Origin: Plutella xylostella
Taxonomy: Eukaryota > Arthropoda > Insecta > Lepidoptera > Plutellidae
Direction: 5' to 3'
NCBI RefSeq assembly: GCF_932276165.1
Contig: NC_064012.1
Span: forward strand, 15,755,501 to 15,819,500
Length of the DNA: 64,000 nt
A model generated the notes under the pieces. The model was not told the origin of the DNA. It saw only the letters and a program-made list of their open reading frames with translations, and did no database searches. A program made the translations under genes and the position numbers. This document shows positions 1 through 11,360 of this stretch, one piece after another. Each line of letters begins with the position of its first letter. Within the stretch, counting starts at the first letter, position 1.

Positions 1-835
1 TAGTACCTTGGTACAGTGCACACAATTCACTCACAAAGCGGTCTCAGCTTGGCTTGCAGATATTGCTCTAATTGCTGCAATGCCTTTCATAAGTGAACGT
101 TATTGCACTATACATTACAACCTAATCGTGGATGAAACCAGATGTATTGTGATGATAAATAATTGTATAACGGGTACAACGTTAACGTAAAACTCATTGT
201 CCACCGCAGACGTCGCGTCGTTGAATAAGAACGACTAAAGTATGCGTTTGTTTACGGTTTGACTATTTGACCAAAATTATCGGGCAGCGCTTTACCACAA
301 TAAAGTGATGAGGTAATTTCATCAATCTCGTGAATATTTATTTGAAAATTTACTTAATCATTTTGTTAGACCCTTTTTTAATTAGGTAGGTATGTGGCTG
401 TTTATATTACATAATATATTTAACGTATTTGAGATATTTCAAAGTTCCGAAACAATTTTTCATTTGATACTCCTAATAGCTGTGGTAAAATTATAACAAA
501 TTCTAGTAAATATGTACAGGTAAAGGTCGCGAAGTTTTCTTCTAATGAGTTTCAAATATTGAGCAAATTAATAATGAAATTCCTCTCCAGGTGAAACATA
601 ATTTTCGCATGAAACAACATTATTTGCAAACTCAATATCGTGTTACCTGATAATTGCGTGATTCAAATTAATTCACGTTTATTAAAATGGAATAAACTTA
701 AATTGATGAAGGTCAAAGACAGAGTTTTGGGGCGGGGCCAGGGTACGAGCAGTGGACGATTCGGAAGTGGCACAATACAATATTATGAACGTGAATACAT
801 AGATTGAAATGATCATACTACTCGTAATTACACAA
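1..835. other. Gene-free AT-rich stretch
   Basis: No convincing exon, RNA gene or repeat boundary is visible. Open frames are short and lack splice sites or codon bias. A short GC-rich patch near 728-745 is isolated. Confidence 0.5.
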
Positions 836-960
836 CTCTCAGCACAAGCTTGCTTGTGTTGGGGTCAGCCAACCCGTACTAGGCCAGCGTGGTGGACTAG
901 GCCTAAACCCTTCCTTCATTGGAAGGTGACTCGTACCCCAGCAGTGGGGACGTGATGGGT
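836..960 (+). repeat. SINE-like fragment (3' tail of the 5S-derived family)
   Basis: It opens with a CTCAGCACAAGCTTGCTTGTG hairpin motif also found at the end of the SINE copy at 60.48-60.64 kb. It continues with a phrase common in moth repeats (CCAGCAGTGGGGACGTGATG) and ends in GATGATGAT-like sequence. This looks like a truncated or composite retroposed fragment. Assignment rests on the shared motif only. Confidence 0.5.
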
Positions 961-2724
961 CGATGATGATACTAATTAATAATTGTAATAAGGTGATTTA
1001 TGTGAAAATGCTAATAACAAAACTAGCCGTTCTTATCCAGCCTCGTTCCCAGACAACAATCGCATCATACACAAAGCTCCTTCTTACCGTGCCGTGTTAG
1101 CTAAATAAAACTAACCATCAAAACCGATTACTAAGAAAGCTGCACTAGGGATAGTGATATGTTATTTTTACAACGACGTTCCAGGACTTCCAGGTGACTA
1201 AATCGACGGAAAACAATTTTAAAAAATTACCCTTGGCCAACAGGGTAATCGAATGACACCCACCCCCCTTTCCGTGTCCGCTTGTGACGGACAATCAGTG
1301 AAAGGTCACCGGCTACATCGATCGCTTCCATCGGCATGAAAGGGTAATGTAATTGGTGTCTTTACCTTTACAGCGAGGTGCACGCGGCGCGCTCTTTGAT
1401 CGCTTAGCAAATTTACATTCGCTGTAGGAACCAAGTTCACAACTCGTAATCAGATTATATTTATGCTCTTATACCAACAGGATAGCCCTTATTGCATTAG
1501 GTTGAACATAGCACTAGGAAGCCTGATCCTATGCAGCCTTATGCAGCCCTGCCTGCGTAGACAGCATAACACTGTTTATACTCTTGGGTGCCAAGTACTC
1601 TACAGACAGCCACTTTTCCCTTTGAAGGGAAGAAAAACTGTTCAAAGAATCTCATCACAGAAACTAAGGGGTGCCTATTGCGTTAGTGCCGGGTATAAAA
1701 TGTCTTCTCCATAAAGGCGCGGGTGATTGTTCATTACTGCATAATATATCGCATGTACACTTCGTTGGCACTTCGGCAGACAGGATGCAGGCAAAAGCTC
1801 CCGGTTGGTTCTGAGCGACGTGTTCGTTAGACACGTGACGTGTGACACTTCTGACGTAATCTAGGCGCCGGTGAGTGGTCAGGCATTAGCACCAGGAGGG
1901 TTACTCTATAGTGATGAATGAACGGGAGCTGTCGTGCAATCGGCCCGTTTTCTACAACCAGATATAGTCGTGGCTCGCGCAGCAGTGCTCCGAAAGTTAG
2001 TTTTTCGTCATATAGAGCAACCCCCCCGGCGACAGTATGTGAGCTCCTGAATTTATCCATTTATAAACGACCTGTCTCTGTTCTAGTACAAGTAAATATC
2101 AGACTAGTATTGATTTGTTTAGTGAGAGCCGCCGTTAGGCATTTTCGTTTTTATGATGAGTTGAAGCATAAATGATTATTTCATTATCGAATAAATTTGA
2201 GCGTTCATTTAATTTGAGGTGTTTAAATTTGATTTTATCAACACTAAATAATTTTAGCTCGGACACATTTTGATTGAACCAAAAATTTTACGTAATAATT
2301 TATATCTTCTTCGTAATCATGTTTTGTTATCTTTTAGGTACACTTTTAATTTTAACTTCGAAATGGTTATATGGATGTTTCAACAAAGTTCTGATGACAA
2401 ATCTAAAAGTTATGATGATGGTGAAAATAACTCTGACCTGACGCTAGAAACTCAATAACTCAAACTCAGTAACTCAATTGATCTTTTCCGACGGCCAAGT
2501 AATGCAAAATAATAAAAATCCAATATTTTTTATGCAGCCAGCAATATTATCAACTTATCTCAATAAAAAATATTGCTTAGTTTATTTTCCAATGCAAATC
2601 TTATTGCGGACATCTCGGCAACTACCGTAGTTAAGTTATTATATTATACAGGTTGTAGCAATAAAATCACAATACTTATACCTACATTTAGGTTAGGACT
2701 TAGGAGGACTTATAGGTAAATTAC
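961..2724. other. Intergenic DNA, no gene seen
   Basis: A possible acceptor (TTTACCTTTACAG near 1360-1372) is followed by CpG-rich sequence, but no open frame with a donor follows. The stretch at 1860-2060 is more GC-rich and may be a decayed transposon, but I could not identify a family. The rest is AT-rich. Confidence 0.4.
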
Positions 2725-2844
2725 TTAGGAGACGTTTTTGCATTATGTAGTGGTTTTGTGTAATTACAAGGAACATTGAATCATTTATTTGAATTTCACT
2801 GTACCGTGAATTACCACTACATAATATGCAAAAACGTCTCCTAA
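2725..2844. mobile_element. Palindromic MITE, 120 bp
   Basis: The ends are inverted copies beginning TTAGGAGACGTTTTTGCAT, with arms of about 30 bp around an unrelated centre. It has no coding capacity. The TTA/TAA edges fit a PIF/Harbinger-type TWA target site, although TTA may belong to the repeat itself. Confidence 0.75.
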
Positions 2845-3119
2845 ACATAAATTTTGCCATACATGTGTAGTGTAATTGTGTATGGTATGTATGATCGTAA
2901 TAATGATGACAGTCATCAAGTCAAAATGAAGTAACATTTACGAATTAATTATCTTAAAATTCAATACATTCTGAATTCGAAAATCGTTGTTAAAACAATT
3001 CCGCGATAGGGGGGCTGCGTGCCAAATCAACAACACCTTTTGGCGAAACTATCGACACACAACAAAGCCCAGTTCCAACTCGCCTCCCGATATTACCTCC
3101 TGTATTAGCGAATGGGGGG

Positions 3120-3565
3120 CAGCCCACCACACGGCAACCTGTACCCCTACTCTTGAAAGATAATGTATTGTGTTTGTCTTGCGTTCCCAAAATTAAAACA
3201 ATCATAACTGCTCCTTAAAATGTTTTATTTTGCAAAAAATTGAATACAAATATGTTCAGCTAGGTAATGCCTATTTTGAGAACCTAGAAACAAGATCATG
3301 ATGAATTTAGAAGTTACATTGAAAAAAAGTAAAAAAATACATTCTAGGTACTATGCTCTTGGTGCTAGGTTCTAAAATAGGCATTACCTATCTAAATATT
3401 TGTATTTTGACATTTTGTAAAAAAGACAGAAGATGCATCAAGATAGTTATCTTCAAAAATATAAGAAAGGTTATGATGCTTTTTATGTTGAGAACGCCAG
3501 ACAGACCAAATACATTGCCGTTCAAGAGTAGGGGTACTGGTCACATCGAGCGGAAGGGGGGGTAT
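3120..3565. repeat. Imperfect inverted repeat, about 450 bp
   Basis: The two halves are diverged reverse complements. Both carry a TTCAAGAGTAGGGGTAC block (near 3150 on the minus strand, near 3520 on the plus strand) and a TAGGTAATGCCTATTTT block (near 3262 and 3376). Open frames in the two arms encode related peptides only because they are inverted copies. It is probably an old foldback-type or long-TIR DNA element. Confidence 0.6.
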
Positions 3566-4037
3566 TAGCCGCTCCACAGAGCCAGCATTTACCGACGATA
3601 CAGCCCCGCATTTCACGGAAATCCTTTGCCAATATGTTTAAACGGAAACTGCAACAGGTAGGTAACTCTGACAGTTACTAACTTACACTACCTACGGCGG
3701 ATCTCTGCAGGCAATTAGTTGATAGGTGAAGGTAATGACGATGAATCAATTAATGGAAATAGGCACTGTAGGTGTAGAACTGTAGACTCTACAGTTGAAC
3801 AAGACACGAAACGAAGATAATGAATGGAATGTCGATATAAGATGGACGTGTGTGTTTCGCAGTAATCAGGTTCCTGCGACATTCCTGTAACATGTAATCG
3901 CACCAAATTACTCCAAAACGCTCGTTTACAAATTTTCAAATAAATATTAAGTATAAAAAAATGGTTTCGACATTTTGTAAGTGGAACCTTTTCATTGCTC
4001 GTGAGTGTACTACAGATAACTAATACTAACAGTCTAA

Positions 4038-4184
4038 CCCCCTTATTCATAGAAAAGTTACAATACGTTTTAACTAATAAACTGTTTTGTCCCTCTCTGT
4101 CAAATAACAAATTGTACTTTGTCGGAGAGGGACAAAACAGTTTATTAGTTAAAACGTTCTGTAACTTCTCTATGAATAAGGGGG
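4038..4184. mobile_element. Palindromic MITE with TAA duplication, 147 bp
   Basis: Near-perfect inverted arms of about 60 bp begin CCCCCTTATTCATAGA and surround a loop of about 27 bp. TAA lies directly outside both ends (4035-4037 and 4185-4187), matching the TWA target duplication of PIF/Harbinger elements. It would form a very stable hairpin. Confidence 0.85.
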
Positions 4185-4199
4185 TAAAGATTTAAAACG

Positions 4200-5930
4200 A
4201 TTCCGCGTAGCCGTGGCGGTCGCGCGCGGAGTCAGGCTACTTGTGGAACTGGTTCCCACGCCGCGCCGAAGACAGTTCCCACGACAATACCGGGCCCCGA
4301 ATGTAAGGGCCTTCTCGGTTTCATTAGCACAGTTTTAGAGCTCAAATCATCCGTGCGATGTTTAGAATTAAAAACGTAGTGCTTGTCAGCCGTTTGCATT
4401 TTTTTGTTAAGTTTTCTTAAGACGTCATTTGACCTAAACCTACTAATTTTCTACATATTGGTGCCTACATAGTTGCAGATGTTATATAATTATAATAGAT
4501 GTGATAAGTTAATGTACACGTCATCTTCTACAACATAATGTTGCTAAAATACAATCGTAGAGACCCAAACCAGCTTAATAGCCTTGACAGAGTCATTTAT
4601 GGCCACTCATGGCATTTCGATTAAAATACTAAATATACCTAACCTAATCCACTAGGTATTGTGCGCTGTCGCTGGACACGCCCACACTCAAGCATTCTTG
4701 TTATAAAAATGTCTGTTTAGAACCACAATCATCTAGTTAGCAAGTCGGTGACCACGAGAGGTTTGTCACCACGGAGAAGCATCAATGTGGCCGGGCCATC
4801 GGAGAACGGTGAACCGCACTCTAGTCGTTCGTTAAGGAGACAGATAAGGCTGGGGGTCTATCGCGAAGTCAAAACGGAGAAACGTTTACGTAGTAATTAG
4901 TGTCAATTTCAAAACAATCCTTATATCATTTTTAAAACAAGTTCGCGACAGGGGACTAGTTCACATCTCCGCTTCCATCGTCCCATACAAATATAACACA
5001 TCTCCGCTTAGCTGTTTCCACTGGAGCTTAGTGAAGATACTGTGTGAATAGAGATTATTATGCATCTCGTCTCCGCATTGGTCGAGTGTGGGCCATTGAT
5101 TACAAGAGCAACAATCATATCTACACACGAAATGGCAGTGTCGTGTGAGGTGTGGAACAGGAGTGTAGCTACGACATACGTAATGTAATGTGTGTCACAC
5201 GCACCCATTACTAACACGTAAATAAATGTAGATTATTAATTATGGTAGGAGCTCAGCAGCTTGTGAGTTCAGATATTCGGGAGAGTAATCAACTTCAGCA
5301 GTGTAGGTAATTAAAAAAAAACAGTTTATGAAAAAGTAAAAAGTAATTTAACTGAAATAAAATTCAAACCGAGTATTTGATTGGCGCGGATTACCGTCGT
5401 TATTATTATTGGTAGAAAAACATTCGCAGAAATCGTCCTGTAAAACATGCTCGTATTTCAATCAGTTTTTAATAAAATAGAGCATACAAAGTTACCGTTT
5501 AAGCCTTTTACTCGAAAATAAACAAAAGGCTGACAAAATCAGATAAAAAATACACGGATAACGGAGTTTGTGTGTGGAAATTTTATCTCCCTTTAAAATG
5601 TACAGGATTTTTATTTAGATTAGATTTCAATACTTTGTTAAAGTCATATTTTCAGTTGGTACACATAAGGTATTAAAAACTAAATATCAAACATAAAACT
5701 CCCCAATATTTCATTTTTGTCTGAAAGATCGGTTCTAAGTTTAGATAAATTAAGTTCAACAGATTAGATCGTTTTTGGTCTCTTTAGTACAAATACCCTT
5801 AGTTCAGGATATTATGGTCTAAATATGAATATACAAAATAAATTATTAATAAATCAAAATTGCGGGTATGTTTTTTAATTATCCTGTATCGAACAAGCTA
5901 TACCATGAATGTCAATGTAACATGAGGGTT
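4200..5930. other. Intergenic DNA with MITE remnant
   Basis: No gene is visible. About 4849-4957 resembles a repeat also found at 37.85-37.96 kb, with shared blocks CGAAGTCAAAAC, TTTACGNAGTAATTAGTG and a terminal GCGACAGGGG-like end. The rest is AT-rich single-copy-looking sequence. Confidence 0.4.
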
Positions 5931-5934
5931 CTAC

Positions 5935-7035
5935 CTTTTTAGGCCTAAGATTTATTTGCCTAATCTCGTATTGCATAGTAACGTTTGGTCAAAGTCTCGT
6001 TTCGCCGAAAATCGTATGGCATAAATCTTGTTTAGTAAAAAGTTATTTCGCATAATCTTGTTTAGCCTAATAATGGTATGGCCAAATCTTGAATAGCCTA
6101 ATAATGCTATGGCATATTCTATTCTATTCTATTCTCTGTGGGGGTGTAAGTACCTGCACCTGGCTCTCTTGAATGGAACCTTTGTGCATATCCCCAAGGT
6201 CTAAACTGCCTTCCTAAGCTTGGACCATTTCCCACCACGCTGGTCCAATGCGGGTTGGTGGGTTCACATATCTAGATTGATGTGCTAAATCTAGATATGC
6301 AGGTTTCCTCACGATGTTTTCCTTCACCGTAAGAGCGATGGTATACATTGTACTTAAATTCAGAAAAGAACTCATTGGTACATGTCAGCGCCGGGATTCG
6401 AACCCGCATCTCTTGATTGAGAAGCGGGCGCTCACCCGACTGAGCTACCACCGCTCTGCTATGGCATAGGTTTTACAAAGTAATCATATTCGTTTGGCTT
6501 TAACTTTGACGGAGCGACACCCTACATAACGCAAACCAATGCCTGCCATGGTGCCTTGAATTGTTTCCGCTGTGTGGAAAACGCTCCGCTCCGCTTCGCT
6601 GCGCTCCGCTTTGGTTTTGACGAACATGTGCACCTAACACGCTCCTCCTCGCTTTGCTCGTCGTCGCACCTATCTTTATGTTTCGATTCCATGGGGTTTA
6701 ATGGCGAATGTAGTTCGATTTTTTGATCATTCAATATCGTGATTTTCGGTATGTAGGAGAAAAATACCACAATGTGTACATTTACTACATACTTCATATA
6801 TCATTTAATAAGATAATATTAGAAGAATCAAGATTATACAAAGGCATAGACGAAGATAAATTTGAGCAAACGAGACTTAGGTTTTTCAAGATTATGCCAA
6901 AAGAGTTTTAGGCGAAACGAGTCTTATGCCACATAAGTCTAGGCAAAGTGATGATCCGGCGAATAAAGTTTAGACCATACGAGTTATGCGAAACGAGTTT
7001 TGAGCAATAAAGATTAGGCGAGATGAGGCGAACCC
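5935..7035. repeat. Long inverted element with quasi-periodic arms, interrupted by a SINE
   Basis: The left arm (about 5935-6116) is a chain of degenerate ~20-bp phrases such as CCTAATCTCGT, GCATAATCTTG and TTTAGCCTAATAATG. The right arm (about 6830-7035) holds the reverse complements of similar phrases. Between them lie the SINE at 6117-6456 and a GC-rich block (near 6580-6610) with repeated CGCTCCGCT. I see no open frame of substance. The family was not identified. Confidence 0.55.
6117..6456 (-). mobile_element. tRNA-derived SINE, full length, with target-site duplication
   Basis: Read on the minus strand it begins with a tRNA-like head (A box in TGGTAGCTCAGTCGGG, B box in GGGTTCGAATCCC), continues through a body of about 260 bp and ends in an AGAAT repeat tail. 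The 12-base duplication TGCTATGGCATA flanks it at 6105-6116 and 6457-6468. A second copy lies at 61.69-62.02 kb and a 3' fragment at 16.79-16.87 kb. Confidence 0.9.
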
Positions 7036-7188
7036 TAACATGAGTCACATTAGCTATAGGTGAAATGGTGATAGACTGATATCTTAACAATAAAACTTTA
7101 TTTATTTTGTGGAACAATGAATATTTAATTCTTTTCTATTCATGTCATCCAATAGAATATAAGCAATAAAAAAACAAAATAAGAAGTT

Positions 7189-7260
7189 TGGAGATGCTGG
7201 GATTTGAACCCAGGACTTTCAGCATGCGAAGCAGACACTCTACCACTGAGTTACATCCCC
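7189..7260 (-). tRNA. tRNA-Ala: tRNA-Ala (anticodon CGC)
   Basis: On the minus strand the 72-nt sequence folds as a cloverleaf: acceptor GGGGATG with CATCTCC, D arm ACTC/GAGT, anticodon loop TTCGCAT with CGC at positions 34-36, and T arm CTGGG TTCAAAT CCCAG. The discriminator is A. The acceptor stem contains the G3:U70 wobble pair, the known identity element of tRNA-Ala. No intron is present. A run of seven T follows shortly on the transcribed strand, fitting a Pol III terminator. One T-T mismatch in the anticodon stem and an A10-T25 pair are minor departures. No SINE body is attached, so I read it as a true tRNA gene rather than a retroposon. Confidence 0.88.
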
Positions 7261-10085
7261 GATACGCAACCGTGCAAAATTGTTCTACTAGTTCAGCAAA
7301 GCTGCGCAAAACATCAACTCGCGAACACAGCAGAAAATAATATTTTGCTTGAATCGTGTATAAGTACTTATTTTATGTACGTTACGTACTTTTTTTTAGT
7401 TGAGGTGTAACTGAACCCTAATTACGATAATAATAATAACTATAAAAGTATACAGGGCAATTCGGGACACGTGAGCAGGATTTGGGAAGATTAATTAAAC
7501 GATGTACAAATATTTTAACCTCGATTGACTTTCTGTGACAGAGACAGATAATATGTATACATAAATAAACAAAATTGAACAAGATTTGTTCGGTAAGAGA
7601 ATAAAAACGCCGGCAACCAAGGTTGCACAAATACAAACATTTCATTTCATTCCGTCTCGAATGACACGGGGCCCGCACCGCGCACCGCTCTAATTGGTAC
7701 AGTCAGATTCAGGATAAACCCCCGTGCCACCATTACTCTCGAGCGAATCCGTACCTTACCTTTATAAGAGCAAACTCGCTCGGCTTGCGCCCTACTGTAT
7801 TTATTGGCCTATGGAATCCGCAATACGCATCACCATTTTTCACGAATAAATCTAAGAGTTGCTTTATTCGGGGGAGTCATGGGATTAGACAGGTATCTTG
7901 TAGGTGTGCAAGACAAGCCCGCCCACATGTGAGTGTATTTTTCTTACTCACCTTATTTTTAATTTCCATTAATCTACCCACACCTTTCCTTGAGACTGGG
8001 TACGTATTTATGAACGACGATTTTCTACATAAAAATAAGCTATAATACTATATGACAAACTTGTATTACAGTAACTGCAGTGCGGCTATAATAAACCGCA
8101 CGACATTGATAAATAGAGTAACTGAAACTTTGCCGAAACTAAAGTATCATTACTTTAGACAGGTCCAATCATTTTCTCAGAACAATCATCTCGTATGTAT
8201 CCGCAAAAATCGCGATCCACTACTGCCACTCGGTTGCAAGCCCGACTAGCGAAATGTCAACCACCCATGGAGCAATAAAGCCATCGACGTTCTTCCAGCA
8301 GCATTGTACAACGCAAATGCAAAAATGTGCTCAACTCATTTGGTTCCATAAATTGGCTTGATTAACGATCCGGCATGGGGGGGGATCACAAACGATCGGA
8401 GATTCTCCATTAGTGCGTTCCAAAATATCGGCGGGCGGGACGCCGGGCATTTCGCACCCGACTGTATTATGAAGAGCAGGGGGCCTACACTGACGCTGTG
8501 ATCACGATTCTACTGAGTAGTAGGTTAGGTTGCTAGCTCTAAGACCCAGACCAATGCGGAAATGGGGCAGATGTCCACCAAAGCGGAGACTAGAACAGAA
8601 GTTTTGCAGCGAGAGCGAATCCACCGAACGGAAGCTGTGCTGAGAAACGTCCGAGGGCCGTTAATACTCAAATCGTACGTCACTCTGTTCTGCAGAGCAC
8701 ATAACAAAGCTCGCATCTTCGTTTCTATCGCGTCATACAAATAAACCATATATCTCCTCTTGGCGTTTTCCACAGACGCTTTACTGAGACGAGAATTGTG
8801 ATTAGTGTGAATAAAGAAATTGTATTAAAGAAAAGACATATCGTTTCACATTGGTGGGGTGTGGATCTAATGCAGGTCTGAGCGCAGCATCGCGACCCAG
8901 AGCCACGGTATCGCCGCTGCGGGTGAGCGTGATTAATATTGATGTTCATTCATAATTAGGTTTCTGCGGAAAGCGATGGCCATTGTTGTGACTGCGATGC
9001 GCTCGTCCCGGCCGTCGCCGGGACCCATTCTAATGCTAAATTTGTAACCGGCTAACCGGCCCCGGTTATCCCCCATTCTATTACATCGCTAGAATTTTAA
9101 ACACGTACTCAAAGTTTTAAGTATTTCATGGGTCAAAAAATATACCTACATACAATAATTATGACAAGTTGCAGTGACTCGGAACTAAGAGCGGTTATTT
9201 TAAACTCGACGTCCGACGGTCCGGTCGAAGGCAACTTCATCAGTTATGTTAACTCAATTATCGGCCCGCTTCCACTTTAATAGCTTTAATCCCATTTGGA
9301 TACTCACTAATATATTTTAATTTGAGTTAAAATCACGCAAACCACACGCTGGACGTGTTCGATAGTGTGTTTAGCACGTGGTGGTGTATTTAGCCATTAA
9401 TTAATATACTTGTAGGGTGAGGTTCGATAGTTGAGCCAGGGTTTAGGTGGGGCTCGTGATAAGTCGTCTGTAGCAGCGGAACTATGTATTGTCTTCATGC
9501 TCTGTTCTAGTCAGAGCTCATTTCCGCATGACTTTGAAGAACAAATTACGAAAGTTCTGCAAAAACTACGGAATAGTGAGGTTTCTTGGTAGTTGTATTA
9601 ATAGGTCTTCTTAATGCGATGTAATAAGTCATTCTTGAAGAACAACTATGTTTAAAAATTATATTATAGGTAAAGCAAGTGAGGCTGGGACTATGACCAA
9701 CAGTTATAGGATGTAATCTGGTGAACTAGTAATTATTACTAAAGATATTTATTTTATACAAACCTGCTCTTAGCTTCTTTGGAGGTAGTCTTTTGAGTTG
9801 TCTTTTGAGTTAGGTATAAAATTATTGGTTACCTGGTCTGTTTTATGCAGCAAGGTAATTTATAATTAAATCATTAAAGTTGATTTAAACATTTTGAACG
9901 TCCTTCTACTATAAAAAAGAAGATAATGCTGTAAAGACACGCTTGCTTGTGGCAAAAATAAATTTTGAAAAGACCGTTCCACACCAAGAAAACTTACAAA
10001 CAATATTGTAGAAAGAACATCATCAGCATGATCATTCGCAGGAGCTGAAAGACTGAGATATCGCTGAGCAGGCACCAGCACTTAC
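7261..10085. other. Intergenic DNA (or first intron of the minus-strand gene at 10.1 kb)
   Basis: No exon is convincing. The block at 8525-8950 is more GC-rich, with overlapping short open frames in several phases, which suggests a decayed repeat rather than a gene. If the type II membrane gene at 10.1 kb continues leftward, this would be its intron. Confidence 0.4.
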
Positions 10086-10208
10086 CTGACTTCTTGGAGC
10101 CGGGCAGGGAGTAGTAGCAGTATGCTATGAAGCCTAGCAGCATCACTAGCATGAGCAGCAGCCGAGCCGATGGCCGGCACCGGAACCATTGGCCCCTCAT
10201 CCTTACAC
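10086..10208 (-). CDS. First coding exon of a type II membrane (signal-anchor) protein, partial gene
   Basis: On the minus strand a good acceptor (TTATTGTCCAG) opens the exon at 10208. ATG lies at 10200-10198 and a strong donor (CAG|GTAAGTG) closes it at 10086. It encodes 38 residues plus one base: a short basic N-terminus (MRGQWFRCRPSAR), a hydrophobic segment at about residues 14-32, then a Pro/Gly/Ser/Lys stem. This is the layout of Golgi type II enzymes such as glycosyltransferases and sulfotransferases, but the exon alone does not identify the family. No later exon is found between it and position 1, so it may continue off the left edge. It cannot be the N-terminus of the glucuronosyltransferase at 28-35 kb, which lies upstream on this strand and has its own signal-anchor exon. 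Confidence 0.65.
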
Positions 10209-11196
10209 CTGGACAATAAAAAATACCATGTTACTTCATATGCCTTGGTGAAACAAGATAGAACATAAGGGGTCATTTAGAGTATTAACTTGTAGTAAAA
10301 AGTTTGAAAAAAGTTTCAGATGATTATAAGAAAAGGAATTCTTTACTTATTTAAGTTTGTGTAGCCAGTTCTAAAGATCCATTTAAGTTAATAATACTAA
10401 ATATTTAATTGAAGTGATATCTATTAAGTCAAAGATTAGAGGTTGAATGAGTGACCTCTGCAATATACTTGAAGATCCTACCTACATTTAAACACTTTTT
10501 GCACTGTTTTTATTTAATGCAGTAACACAGTAACTTTATATGCAGTTATCTAACTTGAACAACTTTTTTACCAGGTACTTTATGATATAATGCTTCAATA
10601 TAAATAATAAAGATAGCATTTTGAATAAAGTTAAGTAAATTAGTAGTTCCTTATTTAAAATAATTACTTACATAGAAAAAAACAGATGATTTTTAACTAT
10701 TGTTTTGAGTTAATTCAAGTAAATTGTGACAGCGAATTAGATTAAAAGTTTTAAGTAAGTACTTACCTATTCTGTTTATTGGGAAGATGGGAAGATACAG
10801 CCGGGCTGTGTTTATTTACACACACATAATAAGAGGTTATTTTTGAAGGCATAAGTATATTTAAAAATTAAGAAAACTACATCGTACACCAGTCATAAAA
10901 TAGTATAATATGTATAGTTTAATAATAAAAAAAAACAAGTTCAAATTACAAAAAAAAAGTAACGATTCGAGTTTTTTCCGGTTTTTAAATTCACGTTATT
11001 AATTACGCTTTTCCTAGAATTCTTTGCTTACACGGGTTTAGGCACACAATTAATACGTTGGTACGTAAGTATGAAAAGTAAAAAATCCAACTATATCAGG
11101 CCAAGTCATCTCCTAATTTGGGGAAAATAAATAATCTCAAGACTACGCGAAGATGTAAACAAGATCAAATCATGAGGCCCCAGAGAAACCACTTAC

Positions 11197-11360
11197 CTCT
11201 GTTTAATCCAGTTCAAGTGTAATTTTCAACAGAGGTTCTTTCACATTTTATGTCACAATTAATCCGAAGTTCAAAACTATATCGATGTATTATTTTAGTT
11301 GAAATTTAAGTTAGCGGAGCACACGAACGGCGTCCAGCTCCGACAGATAATTTATGAGGT
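11197..11360 (-). promoter_or_regulatory. Possible 5' UTR exon and promoter region of the minus-strand signal-anchor gene
   Basis: A strong minus-strand donor (AACAGAG|GTAAGTGG) sits at 11197/11196 and could join the acceptor at 10208. A second donor-like site (AATAG|GTAAGT) is at 10767. No ATG-initiated frame of note is present, so the exon would be untranslated. The 5' boundary is a guess. Confidence 0.3.

Noticed and set aside
3715..4110. 131-residue minus-strand open frame
   Set aside because: It runs through the palindromic MITE at 4038-4184 and has no recognisable motif or splice signals.
6380..6456. Stand-alone tRNA gene
   Set aside because: The tRNA-like part is the head of a SINE with a body, tail and target-site duplication.
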